A stretch of 64,000 nucleotides of DNA from Calothrix parasitica NIES-267 (GTDB lineage Bacteria; Cyanobacteriota; Cyanobacteriia; Cyanobacteriales; Nostocaceae): positions 5,280,959 to 5,344,958 of the forward strand of contig NZ_AP018227.1 in NCBI RefSeq assembly GCF_002368095.1, read 5' to 3'. Positions 8,601 to 17,057 of the stretch are shown piece by piece. A program made the position numbers and the translations under genes. Positions within the stretch are counted from its first letter, which is position 1, and every line of letters starts with the position of its first letter. The notes below the pieces were generated by a model. The model was not told where the DNA came from and did no database searches. It saw only the letters and a list, made by a program, of their open reading frames with translations.

Positions 8601-11599
8601 GGTTAGATATAAACTTATTTTACTTGCGTGGTTTAGGAAGCACCTACTTTAGCTTAGCGGAAATTGGTATAGATATAGAATCTAATCTATATAAAGCAAT
8701 TGATTACCATCAACAATCTGTTAATATCTCTACAAAATTGGGTTTCAGTAAAATTTTATCTGAAACTTTTAATAGTTTGGGTATCGCCTATTTTAGGGTA
8801 GCCGAATTTGGTATAGATGAAGAATCTAATTTATATAAGGCAATTGATTATTTCCAGCAATCGGCTAATATTTATAAACAGTTGAAGTTGGATTTTGGCT
8901 TATCTTATGTTTTAAATAATTTAGGTCATATATACTGTGAATTAGCGGAGAATGGCATAGATGTTAAATTCAATTTAAAAGAATCAATTGATTACTGCCA
9001 GCAATCTGCTGATATTTGTACACAATTGGGATTACATAACAATTTATCTTTTTCTTTAATGGGTTTGGGTCATGCTTACTTTACTCAAGCCAGAATTGGA
9101 ATGAATATGGAAGCAAATTTACAAAAAGCGATTAATTATTATCAGCAATCTGCTGATATTAAAACTAACTTAGGTTCAATAAAAGACTTATCTTTTGTTT
9201 TAATTAATTTAGGATTCGCTTATCGTGACTTAAGCAAATTTGGTATAGAAAGAGAGTACAATTTGTATCAGGCAGTTAATGCACATCAACAATCTATACA
9301 TATTTGTAAGCAGTTAGAACTAAATTATTATTTGTCTATTTCTTTGAATCATTTAGGGGTTAATTACATTGAATTAGCGGAGAATGGCATAGATGTACAA
9401 TCTAATCTGTATAAAGGAATTGATTATTATCAACAATCTGCTGATATCTGTATACGGTTGGCTTTAGATAGAAACTTAATTTTGGTTTTAAATAATTTAG
9501 GCAATGCATATATTAAAGTAGCCGCAATTAGTTTAGACAAAAAACAATACTTAATAAAAGCTTTCAATGCTTGTCAAAAATCTACTGATATTTGCATACA
9601 GTTAGGTTTAAATAAACATTTATCTAATTCTTTGAGTAATTTAGGATGTGTATATTATGAATTAACGGAAATTGGTATAAATAATGAATATAATTTGCTT
9701 AAAGCAATGGATTGTTTTCGTCAAGCATTAGATTTACTTAAATCTAAGCATCTCCCAATTGATTGTCTAAAAAGTGGGTGCCGCCTGGGAAATCTAGCTT
9801 TTAAACAAGGATGGTGGAAAATAGCTTTAGAAGGCTATGAAATAGCTGTTTCGGCTGTTGAACAAATTCGTCGTTGGGGTAAGGATGATAAACATCGTCA
9901 GGAAATTCTAGCAGAAGGTATTAGTATTTATGATCGAGCATTGCAATGTTACATTAACTTAGGTGAATATCAGCAAGCTATTTTACTTACAGAACGTGCC
10001 CGTTCCAGGCACTTAGTAGAGTTAATATATAGCAATGACCTGTACAAGTATGAAGAAATTGACCCGACAATTCAACCATACTTAGAAGAATATGAAAACA
10101 TCCAATCACAAATCAATATAAAGCAGCTTCAAGAGCAGAGTGATAACTTTAATAAAGTTATTTCTGCGAATAAAAAATTAACACGTACCGAGACATCCTT
10201 TGAAGAATTAGAAGTTACTTTAGAAAATCTACACAAACAGAAAGATGAAATTTGGTTAGAAATCAGAAAGCGCGACAAAGTTCTAGCAGATGGGTTAGAA
10301 GTTCCTTATCTGAGTTTCGATTCACTTCAAAAATTAATAGCCAATTCTCCCAAAACTGCGCTTCTTAGTTTTTACAGTACCGAAGAACAAACCTATATCT
10401 TTGTGTTACGTCATTGTCAAAGTAATACACGCACTTCTTATGAAATATCTCTACAATTACATATTTGTAAAAATGAAGATTATGAAAACTTACAAAACTT
10501 TGTCCGCAAACAATGGCTAAATCCTTACAAAGAATTTAAACAGGAAGCTAGCCAAAATTGGTTGCAACCCGAACAAATAGAAACAACTCTTCAGAAAGTC
10601 GCGGATAAATTAAATATTAACGATTTGATTGACAATCACCTACAAAATATCGAAGAATTAATTCTCATTCCCCACATTTTCTTACATTTAATTCCCTTCG
10701 CTGCTTTACCTGTTAATTCGGTTGAATCTTCTACAGATGAAAGAAGCTTACCTCAGAAGTATCTCAGCGATTTATTTTATCTGCGAGTTGTTCCCAGTGC
10801 TCAAATTCTCAGCTATTGTCAAGAAAGAGAAGAAAACAATCCCTATCCAATTGTTGAAGGCAAAAAATATGCCACAATTGAGAATGCCACCGACAATTTA
10901 TGCATGGCAAGTTACGAATGCGAACAAATTTCTCAGTTATTAGGGATTCCTGAAATACAGCGCTTCATCGGAAAACAAAACGCTATCATTAAGAACTACC
11001 GTGGACTGACTCAAAATCCCGAACTACGGGGATTACACTCTAGTCATCATGCTGTTTCGGTATTAGATAAACCCTTAGAGTCCGCTTTAAATTTAGGTGA
11101 TGGTTCGCTTACTTTGGGACAGCTAATAAGTCCAGGTTGGCGGATGCCACATTTAGTAGAAATATTCCTTTCCTGCTGTGAAACAAACCTAGGCAATCCT
11201 AATATTACCGACGATATTCTTACGCTATCAACAGGTTTTTTATGTGCTGGTGCTAGAAGTGTAATTAGTACTCTGTGGTCGGTAAATGATTTAGCTACGG
11301 CTTTCTTCTGCCTATTTTATTACCAATATCGTAAGAATGGAGAAAACCGTTCCAAAGCTATTCAACTCGCGCAACAAGACCTCCGGAGTAAAACTGGCGA
11401 AGAACTAGATGCTCAATTCAAAGTTAAACAAATTGACAAATATCTTTTTAAACTTCAACAACAAGCTCCAGAACAGTCTGCTATAGAAAAAATAGACTGT
11501 ATCCGAGGCGACCTCAAGGAAATAAAAAAATTCCCTAAGCAGAAAATTTTTGAGTCTCCATATTATTGGGCAGGCTTTGTATGTCAGGGTTTGCGCTGA
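5639..11599 (+). CDS. Giant zinc-ribbon/TPR/CHAT protease-like protein
   Basis: About 1986 residues from the ATG at 5639; an in-frame ATG at 5555 would add 28 residues, but the domain starts after 5639. Order: a CpXC-like zinc ribbon (Cys14, 17, 51, 54), a helical region, a long array of TPR-like units (roughly 270-1440, with a repeated non-TPR spacer near 730-830), then a C-terminal CHAT domain. The CHAT domain shows HSSHH (His near 1804) and LSCCET (Cys 1846/1847), the caspase-like dyad, plus the family motif AGARSVISTLWSV. CHAT proteins are proteases, often activated by upstream sensors and linked with bacterial programmed death or defence. The TPR array probably senses a partner. Three units at 7184-7580 are nearly DNA-identical, pointing to recent expansion. 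Confidence 0.88.
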   Translation: MSQHSYAQQQLINCPYCQHQFEADIWLIINIKQEPDLVKKIKQNSFNQLSCPSCSGVLQAVDAPLLLYRPDDTPHLLFSPAQGISQEVKSQLVERLRDNLGIEWQDNWLQRLQEIPKTSLPVVFEQGLDIALKQIQQKLEEGVSGLIENLININTEEENEKYWQILGKLLQAEWNCDGESEIVWSVIEQYRDRFNDNFVLMLQQWTNQQFAELSSQPQIAEMLAEILEKLCVSIFNFSGGCSSREYQVLITVSQIVLAFRTQTKNFEKQAQNLNYLGAAYLCLVEKSIDEESNLRKAIYSYQESTYVYRHLHLNEDLSTSLHNLGIAYRYLADIPIDEEFNLQQAISYHKQSAEICQQLNLIKDLSNNLLNIGVAYCKLAIIGIDKESNLRKGIDYYKKSINIATKLSLTKVLCLSLHNLGNAYDALAKIGTNEESDLRKAIDYYQQSTNICWHLDLKEILSSNLSYLGNAYSKIAEIAIDKESDLRKAIDYYQQSNDMRTELGLDKDFAHTLNNLGFAYFKLSGIVVNVVGKEFNLRRAIDYYQQSADMRTQLGLHEDFAHTLNNLGFTYLKLSGIVVDVVDEEFNLRRAIDYYQQSADMRTQLGLHEDFAHTLNNLGFVYFKLSGIVVDVIDEEFNLRRAIDYYQESADIYKKLNLEQNLSHTLNNLDTAYYHLNKITVNGKYGSSQDIDNHQQYTNILAEEEMTDDTLIVMLHLAKRIRVATLIENLIHIDIKEVNDEYLKILGEILQAQWKYGNESKIVWSVIEQYQDRFDDSFILALEQWINRQFTELADFPIVAEMLSKLLENFCISIFNYPKGCSFYENKVIIAISQISLEFHIQTNNLDKQAQDYHNLASAHCKIAEIGIDAELNLRKGIDYYQQSADIRMQLGLNQDLSYTLISLGDAYVLLAMIGIDAESNLRKGIDYYQQSADIRMQLGLEQELSYTFIDLGIAYCKLAEIGIDTESNLYKAIDYHQQSANISTKLGLDINLFYLRGLGSTYFSLAEIGIDIESNLYKAIDYHQQSVNISTKLGFSKILSETFNSLGIAYFRVAEFGIDEESNLYKAIDYFQQSANIYKQLKLDFGLSYVLNNLGHIYCELAENGIDVKFNLKESIDYCQQSADICTQLGLHNNLSFSLMGLGHAYFTQARIGMNMEANLQKAINYYQQSADIKTNLGSIKDLSFVLINLGFAYRDLSKFGIEREYNLYQAVNAHQQSIHICKQLELNYYLSISLNHLGVNYIELAENGIDVQSNLYKGIDYYQQSADICIRLALDRNLILVLNNLGNAYIKVAAISLDKKQYLIKAFNACQKSTDICIQLGLNKHLSNSLSNLGCVYYELTEIGINNEYNLLKAMDCFRQALDLLKSKHLPIDCLKSGCRLGNLAFKQGWWKIALEGYEIAVSAVEQIRRWGKDDKHRQEILAEGISIYDRALQCYINLGEYQQAILLTERARSRHLVELIYSNDLYKYEEIDPTIQPYLEEYENIQSQINIKQLQEQSDNFNKVISANKKLTRTETSFEELEVTLENLHKQKDEIWLEIRKRDKVLADGLEVPYLSFDSLQKLIANSPKTALLSFYSTEEQTYIFVLRHCQSNTRTSYEISLQLHICKNEDYENLQNFVRKQWLNPYKEFKQEASQNWLQPEQIETTLQKVADKLNINDLIDNHLQNIEELILIPHIFLHLIPFAALPVNSVESSTDERSLPQKYLSDLFYLRVVPSAQILSYCQEREENNPYPIVEGKKYATIENATDNLCMASYECEQISQLLGIPEIQRFIGKQNAIIKNYRGLTQNPELRGLHSSHHAVSVLDKPLESALNLGDGSLTLGQLISPGWRMPHLVEIFLSCCETNLGNPNITDDILTLSTGFLCAGARSVISTLWSVNDLATAFFCLFYYQYRKNGENRSKAIQLAQQDLRSKTGEELDAQFKVKQIDKYLFKLQQQAPEQSAIEKIDCIRGDLKEIKKFPKQKIFESPYYWAGFVCQGLR
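7184..7580 (+). repeat. Tandem 153-bp units inside the CHAT gene
   Basis: Units starting at 7184, 7337 and 7490 (exact spacing 153 bp, 51 codons) are almost identical in DNA; the third diverges near its end. Each codes for a TPR-like helical pair with the insertion SGIVV(N/D)V, unlike the other TPR units of this protein. The DNA-level identity indicates recent duplication, not old divergence. Confidence 0.85.
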
Positions 11600-11637
11600 T
11601 TTACCTTCATCGGAGTAGATTGATAATTCCTCCCTCA

Positions 11638-11680
11638 TGTCATAAAAATGCAAAATTGAAATGCTCCTCTGCGATACATA
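11638..11680 (+). repeat. 43-bp upstream repeat, copy 2
   Basis: Identical over 43 bases to 2795-2837. It lies between the stop of the CHAT gene and the vWA lipoprotein gene, 32 bp before the latter's ATG. The conserved position before a gene start argues for a promoter, operator or leader function. Confidence 0.75.
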
Positions 11681-11711
11681 AATAGAAGGAACATAAAACC
11701 GGGGTTTTAGT

Positions 11712-12665
11712 ATGCCATCGTATCGCTTTGCTAATCTTACTTTTTTAGGTGTGTTGCTAATAGCTAGCTTAACTGTAAGCGGTTGTAGTAATTCCTCTAA
11801 TGCTTCCACTGATGCGAAATATGCAGAATCGTTAGAGATGTACAAGGAAGCAAAATCCACAACTGAAAAGATTTCAGTAACACAGAATAGAGTCTTCATG
11901 GCTGTAGATAATAGTGGGAGTATGCAAACTGCTCGTACAGATGCTCCCAAAATTTCTCATGTGCTACCAGCATTAGATTCGTTAAGTCGCACTGGAGGTA
12001 ATTTTGGAATGAGTACTATTTGTAGTCAAAGCAATAAGCCTTTGCTTAGGGTAACTCTTTCAGCACCTCCCTCTCTTTCTAAAGATATTTCTAACCGTCT
12101 CGATGAGCTATCTAACGATGATACAAAAGCAGAAGAAGAGGCCGAGGAGAAACCGAGGAAAAACCCATTTAAGGTAAAAAAGAAGAAGAAAGAGTTCAAA
12201 GAAAAGATGCCCAAAGTTTTAGAAGAGATTCGTGAACTAGAAAAGCAATTTGAAGAAAATTATAAAAAGAATCGCGCATTAGTAAAAGGTTTTCAACCTA
12301 AGTTGAAGAAGATTTTAAATCAGCCACGTAGTTGTAAGTTTACAGATATAAAAAGTTCTATCAATAGAGCTAACTTGTTTCTTAATGAACCGAATACATC
12401 AGAAACTAACAATATTCGTAAGTTTGCTGTATTCATTACAGATGGTCAACATGAGGTTGAACCAAAAAACTCTAAGCAGGCAACAAAAATACAAATAAAG
12501 AAAGAACATGTTTTCTTAGTTAATGGCAGTAGTGACATTGGAATTTTTAGCTCGATTCCTCACAAAAGATTTGAAGCACCTAGTCCTGCTTTTAAAGTAT
12601 TAGTTGATTTGATGAGCAAGAAAGAAGACATGGAAAAACAACAGTCAGAAAGAAAAAATAAGTGA
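11712..12665 (+). CDS. Lipoprotein with von Willebrand factor A-like domain
   Basis: A 317-residue protein with a signal peptide and lipobox LTVSGC (Cys25), so it should be lipid-anchored. The vWA core begins at RVFMAVDNSGSM, with the MIDAS triad D66-x-S68-x-S70, and resumes near the C-terminus with KFAVFITDGQ. A highly charged Lys/Glu-rich coiled coil (about 130-200) is inserted in the vWA fold, which is unusual. vWA domains mediate metal-dependent protein contacts. The following gene encodes a four-helix membrane protein with its own charged tails, so the two may form an envelope complex. The family is not recognised beyond vWA. Confidence 0.75.
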   Translation: MPSYRFANLTFLGVLLIASLTVSGCSNSSNASTDAKYAESLEMYKEAKSTTEKISVTQNRVFMAVDNSGSMQTARTDAPKISHVLPALDSLSRTGGNFGMSTICSQSNKPLLRVTLSAPPSLSKDISNRLDELSNDDTKAEEEAEEKPRKNPFKVKKKKKEFKEKMPKVLEEIRELEKQFEENYKKNRALVKGFQPKLKKILNQPRSCKFTDIKSSINRANLFLNEPNTSETNNIRKFAVFITDGQHEVEPKNSKQATKIQIKKEHVFLVNGSSDIGIFSSIPHKRFEAPSPAFKVLVDLMSKKEDMEKQQSERKNK

Positions 12666-12730
12666 ACTCAATCACATAAAGAATAACCTCTGTTAAGAAT
12701 ACAAAAATTGACGATGCTTTGAAAATTTTC

Positions 12731-13834
12731 ATGAAGTTTTTAAATAATATTCAAGCTATGTTTCGGAAAATACAAGCTAAGAAATACAAGCAAACATCTG
12801 AGCAGAAATTAGACCGTGATATTGACAAGATAGAAATCCATAGTCAAAAAGGTATCGCTGCTCAAGAAAAAATGGGAATGATGGAAGATAAATTAAATAT
12901 ACACAAGAAGTCCTATCCAGAATTTGTGAATGTAGACCCTTCGCATCATTGCATCGTTATTATCGCAGTAGTAGGTGTTATCTTAAGTAACTATTCGTTG
13001 ACTCGTACTTCACTTAGTACTATTCTCGATAACTATGGTGATAAAAATACTTGGTTTCCTGTTGTTTTTCCCATCTTTTTAATATCTTTTGAGCTTCTTT
13101 TTGCAATAGTTCATCCTAATCTTACTCAACAAACAACCGATAAAATAGAAAAGATTAAGACAGAAAATAATAAAAATTGGATAATTCAAATTTTTTTGTG
13201 TTCTTTTTTATTGTATGTTTTGCGATTTGTAATGGGGATAATGGTTCTTATTACACCAATTTTTCTCCTTGCCACAATTATTGCCGCAGACGGTTTCAAT
13301 TCCACTCATGAATTTATTAACTCTTCTGGTTTAATGTTTCTAGCAGTAGTAACCGATTTTGTAATCGTCATTGCTGGGGAGAGGATATTGAAATCAATAG
13401 CTTTTGTTGTATTTCATTGCAAGCGTTGGCAAATTCAAGGCAAAATTGATAAATATCAAAAAAGCTCCAGAACATCTGCGGGAAAAGCTTTACGTTCTTT
13501 AAGACGATATCGTCAGGCTTTGGGACAATACAATCGTAATTTACAAGAATACAATCAAGAATACAGTCAGCAGAACAATCCAATTCCTGATATGGAGGAA
13601 GTTCAATTTAGACCAGATATAGCAAATTTCCTGAATCAGGGGATGGATATTCAGGAGAATCAAAGGACATTTCCTCCTCCCCAACAACCACAAGACCAAT
13701 ATCGAGCCACAAATACTCCTCCCTCAAATAATCCTGTTGATACAAATCGAGAAGAGATTGATGAACCAGAAACAGAACCTAACTACTTTGATTTGAATAT
13801 TCGCGATGCAGAGCGAGAGGTTGACGGAGATTAA
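12731..13834 (+). CDS. Four-span membrane protein with cytoplasmic tails
   Basis: About 367 residues from the first ATG (a TTG at 12719 is in frame, but the ATG is preferred). A charged N-terminal region of about 70 residues, rich in Lys and Gln, is followed by roughly four membrane spans (about 75-95, 110-128, 153-185, 200-222). A Lys/Arg-rich helical segment follows, then a Pro/Asn/Gln-rich acidic tail ending near EPETEPNYFD. No family is recognised. It lies 65 bp after the vWA lipoprotein gene on the same strand and is probably co-transcribed. Confidence 0.65.
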   Translation: MKFLNNIQAMFRKIQAKKYKQTSEQKLDRDIDKIEIHSQKGIAAQEKMGMMEDKLNIHKKSYPEFVNVDPSHHCIVIIAVVGVILSNYSLTRTSLSTILDNYGDKNTWFPVVFPIFLISFELLFAIVHPNLTQQTTDKIEKIKTENNKNWIIQIFLCSFLLYVLRFVMGIMVLITPIFLLATIIAADGFNSTHEFINSSGLMFLAVVTDFVIVIAGERILKSIAFVVFHCKRWQIQGKIDKYQKSSRTSAGKALRSLRRYRQALGQYNRNLQEYNQEYSQQNNPIPDMEEVQFRPDIANFLNQGMDIQENQRTFPPPQQPQDQYRATNTPPSNNPVDTNREEIDEPETEPNYFDLNIRDAEREVDGD

Positions 13835-13839
13835 GACTA

Positions 13840-13938
13840 ATGATTAAGAATTGGTGGTTTTTTATCCGTCCCCCTCCTGACGATTTCTCTATTCATCCTA
13901 AGAATGAAAAGACTTTCAGACCACACCCAAGCATATAA
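13840..13938 (+). CDS. Possible small 32-residue protein
   Basis: ATG at 13840, stop at 13936-13938. The product would be very aromatic at its start (MIKNWWFFIRPPPDD) and basic at its end. A GGAGA sequence lies about 10 bases before the ATG. It fits between the membrane-protein gene and the next gene on the same strand. Too short to recognise; it could be chance. Confidence 0.3.
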   Translation: MIKNWWFFIRPPPDDFSIHPKNEKTFRPHPSI

Positions 13939-13965
13939 ATTCAAGGTATTTTAGGAGTCAATACA

Positions 13966-14808
13966 ATGTCACAAGTTCGCAAACGTCCAACTGTAGAACA
14001 AGTTCAATTAAGGATTAAACAGAATACTCATTCACCACTTCAGCCACATGTACAAACTCTTAGTCCTACAGCACAAAAGATTTGTCAACAAGTGATTCAA
14101 ACTCTTCCTACAGAACAACCAATGATGGTTGATTCTACGCAAATTATTCGGCAAAAAGCACAATCTTTACACCAGAAGGTTCAAAGTTTGGCAAATGAAT
14201 CGAATCTATCTATAACTGAAGCTGCTCAAGTAGCTGCTGTAGTTGCTTCTGAAGTTTATCTCACAACTAATCCTCAAAAAATTGAACAAAGTTTTATTCA
14301 ACTCAAATCCTGTAATTCTGAAAAATCTGTAAATTCAGCTTTGAATAGCTTTGTTCAAAAGTTAGAAGTAAATCACCAAAAGGTTATAGTAGATAATCTG
14401 GTTATAGCGACTAATAATGCTGCCGTTAAAGTCGGTTTTACACCAATCGTATCTTCTACAACTATTGTAAATGATACTGTGCGGATGGTTGCGAGTGATG
14501 ACCAAGGTCGCAGTATAGTTACCGAACTTGCTACTAATCCCGACAATCCCGTGCAAATGGCAACGGAAATTATTGGTACTAGCGATGCTTCTTGTGAAGA
14601 AACATTAAATGCTTTTGAAACTGCTTTGAAAGAAGAAGGAGTCATTATTAATGCCCCTCCGCAACGTAAGTTTACAGGGGGTATCTGTGAATTAGAAGCG
14701 GCTAAAAGTTTCGCTCGTAAACATCCGACTCCGATTAAAAAGTCCGGAAAACAAAAGCAACAACCACGGAATAAAGCTTCCCAAAAACAGATGAAGCAGG
14801 GTTTTTAG
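13966..14808 (+). CDS. Hypothetical protein with Ycf35/DUF1257-like end
   Basis: A 280-residue soluble protein with a good ribosome binding site (AGGAG) before the ATG. The N-terminal half is helical and Gln-rich. Residues about 150-220 (VGFTPIV...VRMVASDDQGRSIVTEL, then SDASCEETLNAFETALKEEG) resemble, by eye, the DUF1257/Ycf35 and DUF2997 small proteins encoded next to AAA+ ATPases in cyanobacteria. The C-terminus is basic and probably disordered. The gene directly precedes an AAA+ ATPase gene, which supports a partner or substrate role. The resemblance needs a profile search to confirm. Confidence 0.5.
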   Translation: MSQVRKRPTVEQVQLRIKQNTHSPLQPHVQTLSPTAQKICQQVIQTLPTEQPMMVDSTQIIRQKAQSLHQKVQSLANESNLSITEAAQVAAVVASEVYLTTNPQKIEQSFIQLKSCNSEKSVNSALNSFVQKLEVNHQKVIVDNLVIATNNAAVKVGFTPIVSSTTIVNDTVRMVASDDQGRSIVTELATNPDNPVQMATEIIGTSDASCEETLNAFETALKEEGVIINAPPQRKFTGGICELEAAKSFARKHPTPIKKSGKQKQQPRNKASQKQMKQGF

Positions 14809-14839
14809 CAGATTAAATAATTTTATTCCATAGCATTGG

Positions 14840-14865
14840 CAACCTCTCTTCTTTGGGAGAGGTTG
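14840..14865 (+). terminator. Terminator-like hairpin before the AAA+ gene
   Basis: CAACCTCTC pairs with GAGAGGTTG across an 8-base loop, giving a 9-bp stem, followed by TACTAGTTTTT. It lies 32 bp after the stop of the preceding gene and 70 bp before the AAA+ start. It can act as a terminator or attenuator between the two. Confidence 0.6.
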
Positions 14866-14934
14866 TACTAGTTTTTGTAGATATTGGGCATCAATTTTAG
14901 TAAACCCAAGTATACCTTTAGAAGAGAAAAAATC

Positions 14935-16734
14935 ATGAATACAGCCTTACAACCGCTTCATAATGCTATCAACGAAGGTCGCTGTGCTATTTTACTATCC
15001 GGTCGCAATCTTCGCGATTTAGATATTCACGGTGATAAAAAACGCATAAAACCTTTGTTAGAAATCCTTCGCATGGACTTGCGGCAACACTACGGTATGA
15101 TTTTAATTACTTACTCTTTGGCTCAAGGTTTAGATTATGACCCTGGTAGCATTGATAGTAAGCAAGACTCTCAGACGATTTCTACGGTTTTAAAATCCCA
15201 TAGCCTTTTAGATATTCCTCAAGATGACCAAGAAGTTGCCCAAATCATCAGAGGTGCAGCTCGTTTATGTCGTACTCCAACTCAAGGAATTAATTGGGTT
15301 GATGGTAAACCGATGCGTTTTTGTTTTCTGCTGTTTTTTGCCGAACATTTGGTTCCTCAATGCTCTCAGGGTGGGCAAACTAATACCCAAATGATTGCGA
15401 CAGAACTTTCCCATATTACTGCCCAAAGTTTAGCACTTCGTAAAAGTGGGAATTTATTTTGTTTCCATGCTCAAGAAGCTTCGCTTGTAGATCCTTTAGT
15501 TCGTTCTGCTTTATATCCTATTCGTCTTCCCCAACCATGTACCGATAATAAACAAGTTTTTGTGGAGGCGAGTAGACAAATCTATACTAAAGCTAGGTTG
15601 GAAACTAACTTGGCTTGGAAAGATATCGCCTTTCTCACCTCAAATACTCCCAATCAACGCTTAGAATCTTTGATACGGGCTTCTCATCGTACCGGACGAG
15701 CTATAACAACCCGCGAACTGGTTAAACAGAAGAGTTTGGATGTTGAAGATATTTCCGAGAAAACTTTAACGGTGTTAGATACTACCCGCGTTTCTGCTGA
15801 AAATAAGTTACAGGGTATCAACACTAACTCGATTCAAACTCTTTTACAGCAATTCGCTAAAGCCTTAGCTGATGGTAATCCTAATATGCCAGCCAATGTG
15901 TTATTAGTAGGTCCTCCAGGTACGGGTAAAACTGAAATGAGCTTGATTGTTGCCAAACAAGCAGGTGTATCCGCATATCAAATGCACAGTCCGAAAACCG
16001 GAATTGTTGGAGAAACCGAACGTAAAGCAGGATTGCAGATGGGAACATTGGGAGAATGGATACCCAATTTAGCTTTTGTTGATGAAATTACCGAAGCTTT
16101 ACCCTTAGAAAGAAGCGATTTTAATGGAGATTCTGGTGCAACTAGAGCCGTTACAGCCGCTTTACTAACAGCCTTGGCAGACGAAAGCCGTCGCGGGAAA
16201 TCGCTCTTAATTGCTACCACTAACTGCCCTTGGCGGATGGGTGCAGCAATGCGATCGCGTTTTATCGCTATTCCCGTTTTGCAACCTCTAGAACAAGATT
16301 ATCCGCAAATTGTAATGGCGATCGCCAAATCTTTGACAGATAATTTGAATGGTTCTCACAGGGAGAATGATAAATTAATTCACCCAGCGATTGTGGAAGC
16401 GGCGGTTATTTTTGCTCGCAAAGGTGCAAATCCCCGTCATATTCGTAGTGCGCTAAGTAATACTCTGTTAATTAAAAAAAATCTCACTCCAGAGACAATT
16501 TTATTTGCAGCCAAAGATTTGAGCGTTACTACCGATATTGCATCTGTCATCTACAGCGACTTATGGGCAATAAAAGCTTGTTCTTCTAAATCCTTTTTAC
16601 CTTGGAATCACAACTTAGCTTCTTATCCTTTTCCCAATCATTTGCAAGGGCTAGTAGATATCCAAACAGGTGAAATAAATCATAAAGAACTTGAAGCAAG
16701 AATCACAAAATTGAAACCTCGCGCTAATTTATAA
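14935..16734 (+). CDS. AAA+ ATPase
   Basis: 599 residues from the ATG at 14935, which has an AGAAGAGA ribosome site; an in-frame TTG upstream at 14884 is rejected. The AAA+ core shows Walker A GPPGTGKT (326-333), Walker B LAFVDEI (about 381-387), a sensor region LLIATTNCPW and an arginine-finger-like MRSRF. The N-terminal 300 residues contain a separate alpha/beta region seen in ATPases paired with DUF1257/DUF2997 proteins. The class remodels protein complexes. The gene before it (13966) seems to encode such a partner, so a two-gene chaperone module is likely. The substrate is unknown. Confidence 0.85.
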   Translation: MNTALQPLHNAINEGRCAILLSGRNLRDLDIHGDKKRIKPLLEILRMDLRQHYGMILITYSLAQGLDYDPGSIDSKQDSQTISTVLKSHSLLDIPQDDQEVAQIIRGAARLCRTPTQGINWVDGKPMRFCFLLFFAEHLVPQCSQGGQTNTQMIATELSHITAQSLALRKSGNLFCFHAQEASLVDPLVRSALYPIRLPQPCTDNKQVFVEASRQIYTKARLETNLAWKDIAFLTSNTPNQRLESLIRASHRTGRAITTRELVKQKSLDVEDISEKTLTVLDTTRVSAENKLQGINTNSIQTLLQQFAKALADGNPNMPANVLLVGPPGTGKTEMSLIVAKQAGVSAYQMHSPKTGIVGETERKAGLQMGTLGEWIPNLAFVDEITEALPLERSDFNGDSGATRAVTAALLTALADESRRGKSLLIATTNCPWRMGAAMRSRFIAIPVLQPLEQDYPQIVMAIAKSLTDNLNGSHRENDKLIHPAIVEAAVIFARKGANPRHIRSALSNTLLIKKNLTPETILFAAKDLSVTTDIASVIYSDLWAIKACSSKSFLPWNHNLASYPFPNHLQGLVDIQTGEINHKELEARITKLKPRANL

Positions 16735-17057
16735 TTTTCCCCCAATTAATGAGGCGTTAAAGTCCCCCTTTTTTAATTCACATCTTGCACCAGTGCGAGA
16801 AACCCGGTTTCTTTACAATTTCACAACGAGATATTAATGCTTTCACGAATAGAAACCGGGTTTCTTTGAGCGAAATTGAGCAAGGTGCTGTATGTGTTAA
16901 GGGGGAAGGGGGATTTAGGGGGATATCGAAAGTTTGGGGTCTTATTTATGACTTTCCAAACATCCTCTTAAATTTCAAATTAAAATCCTCACTACAAACT
17001 CCTCAGAGCTTAGGTTTTAGTCGCTTTTCGTAATCATTAACTATCCACAAACCCCTC
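16735..17057. other. Intergenic stretch with palindromic repeats
   Basis: An open frame at 16785-17033 is made of repeat sequence and is not accepted as a gene. The stretch holds two near-palindromic copies of AGAAACC(C/G)GGTTTCTTT (16798-16814 and 16851-16867) in opposite sense, a repeat family common in filamentous cyanobacteria. A promoter for the aminotransferase gene should lie near its 3' end. Confidence 0.6.
16798..16867. repeat. Inverted pair of cyanobacterial interspersed repeats
   Basis: AGAAACCCGGTTTCTTT at 16798 and AGAAACCGGGTTTCTTT at 16851 each fold on themselves and also pair with each other, so an RNA from here could form one longer hairpin of about 70 nt. Such sequences are spread through many Nostocales genomes. 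Confidence 0.6.

Noticed and set aside
11405..11950. Minus-strand 181-codon open frame.
   Set aside because: It overlaps the CHAT C-terminus and the vWA signal peptide in antisense, and has no motif.
16785..17033. Open frame of 82 codons after the AAA+ gene.
   Set aside because: It is built from the AGAAACC-GGTTTCT interspersed repeats; the translation has no similarity to a protein family.
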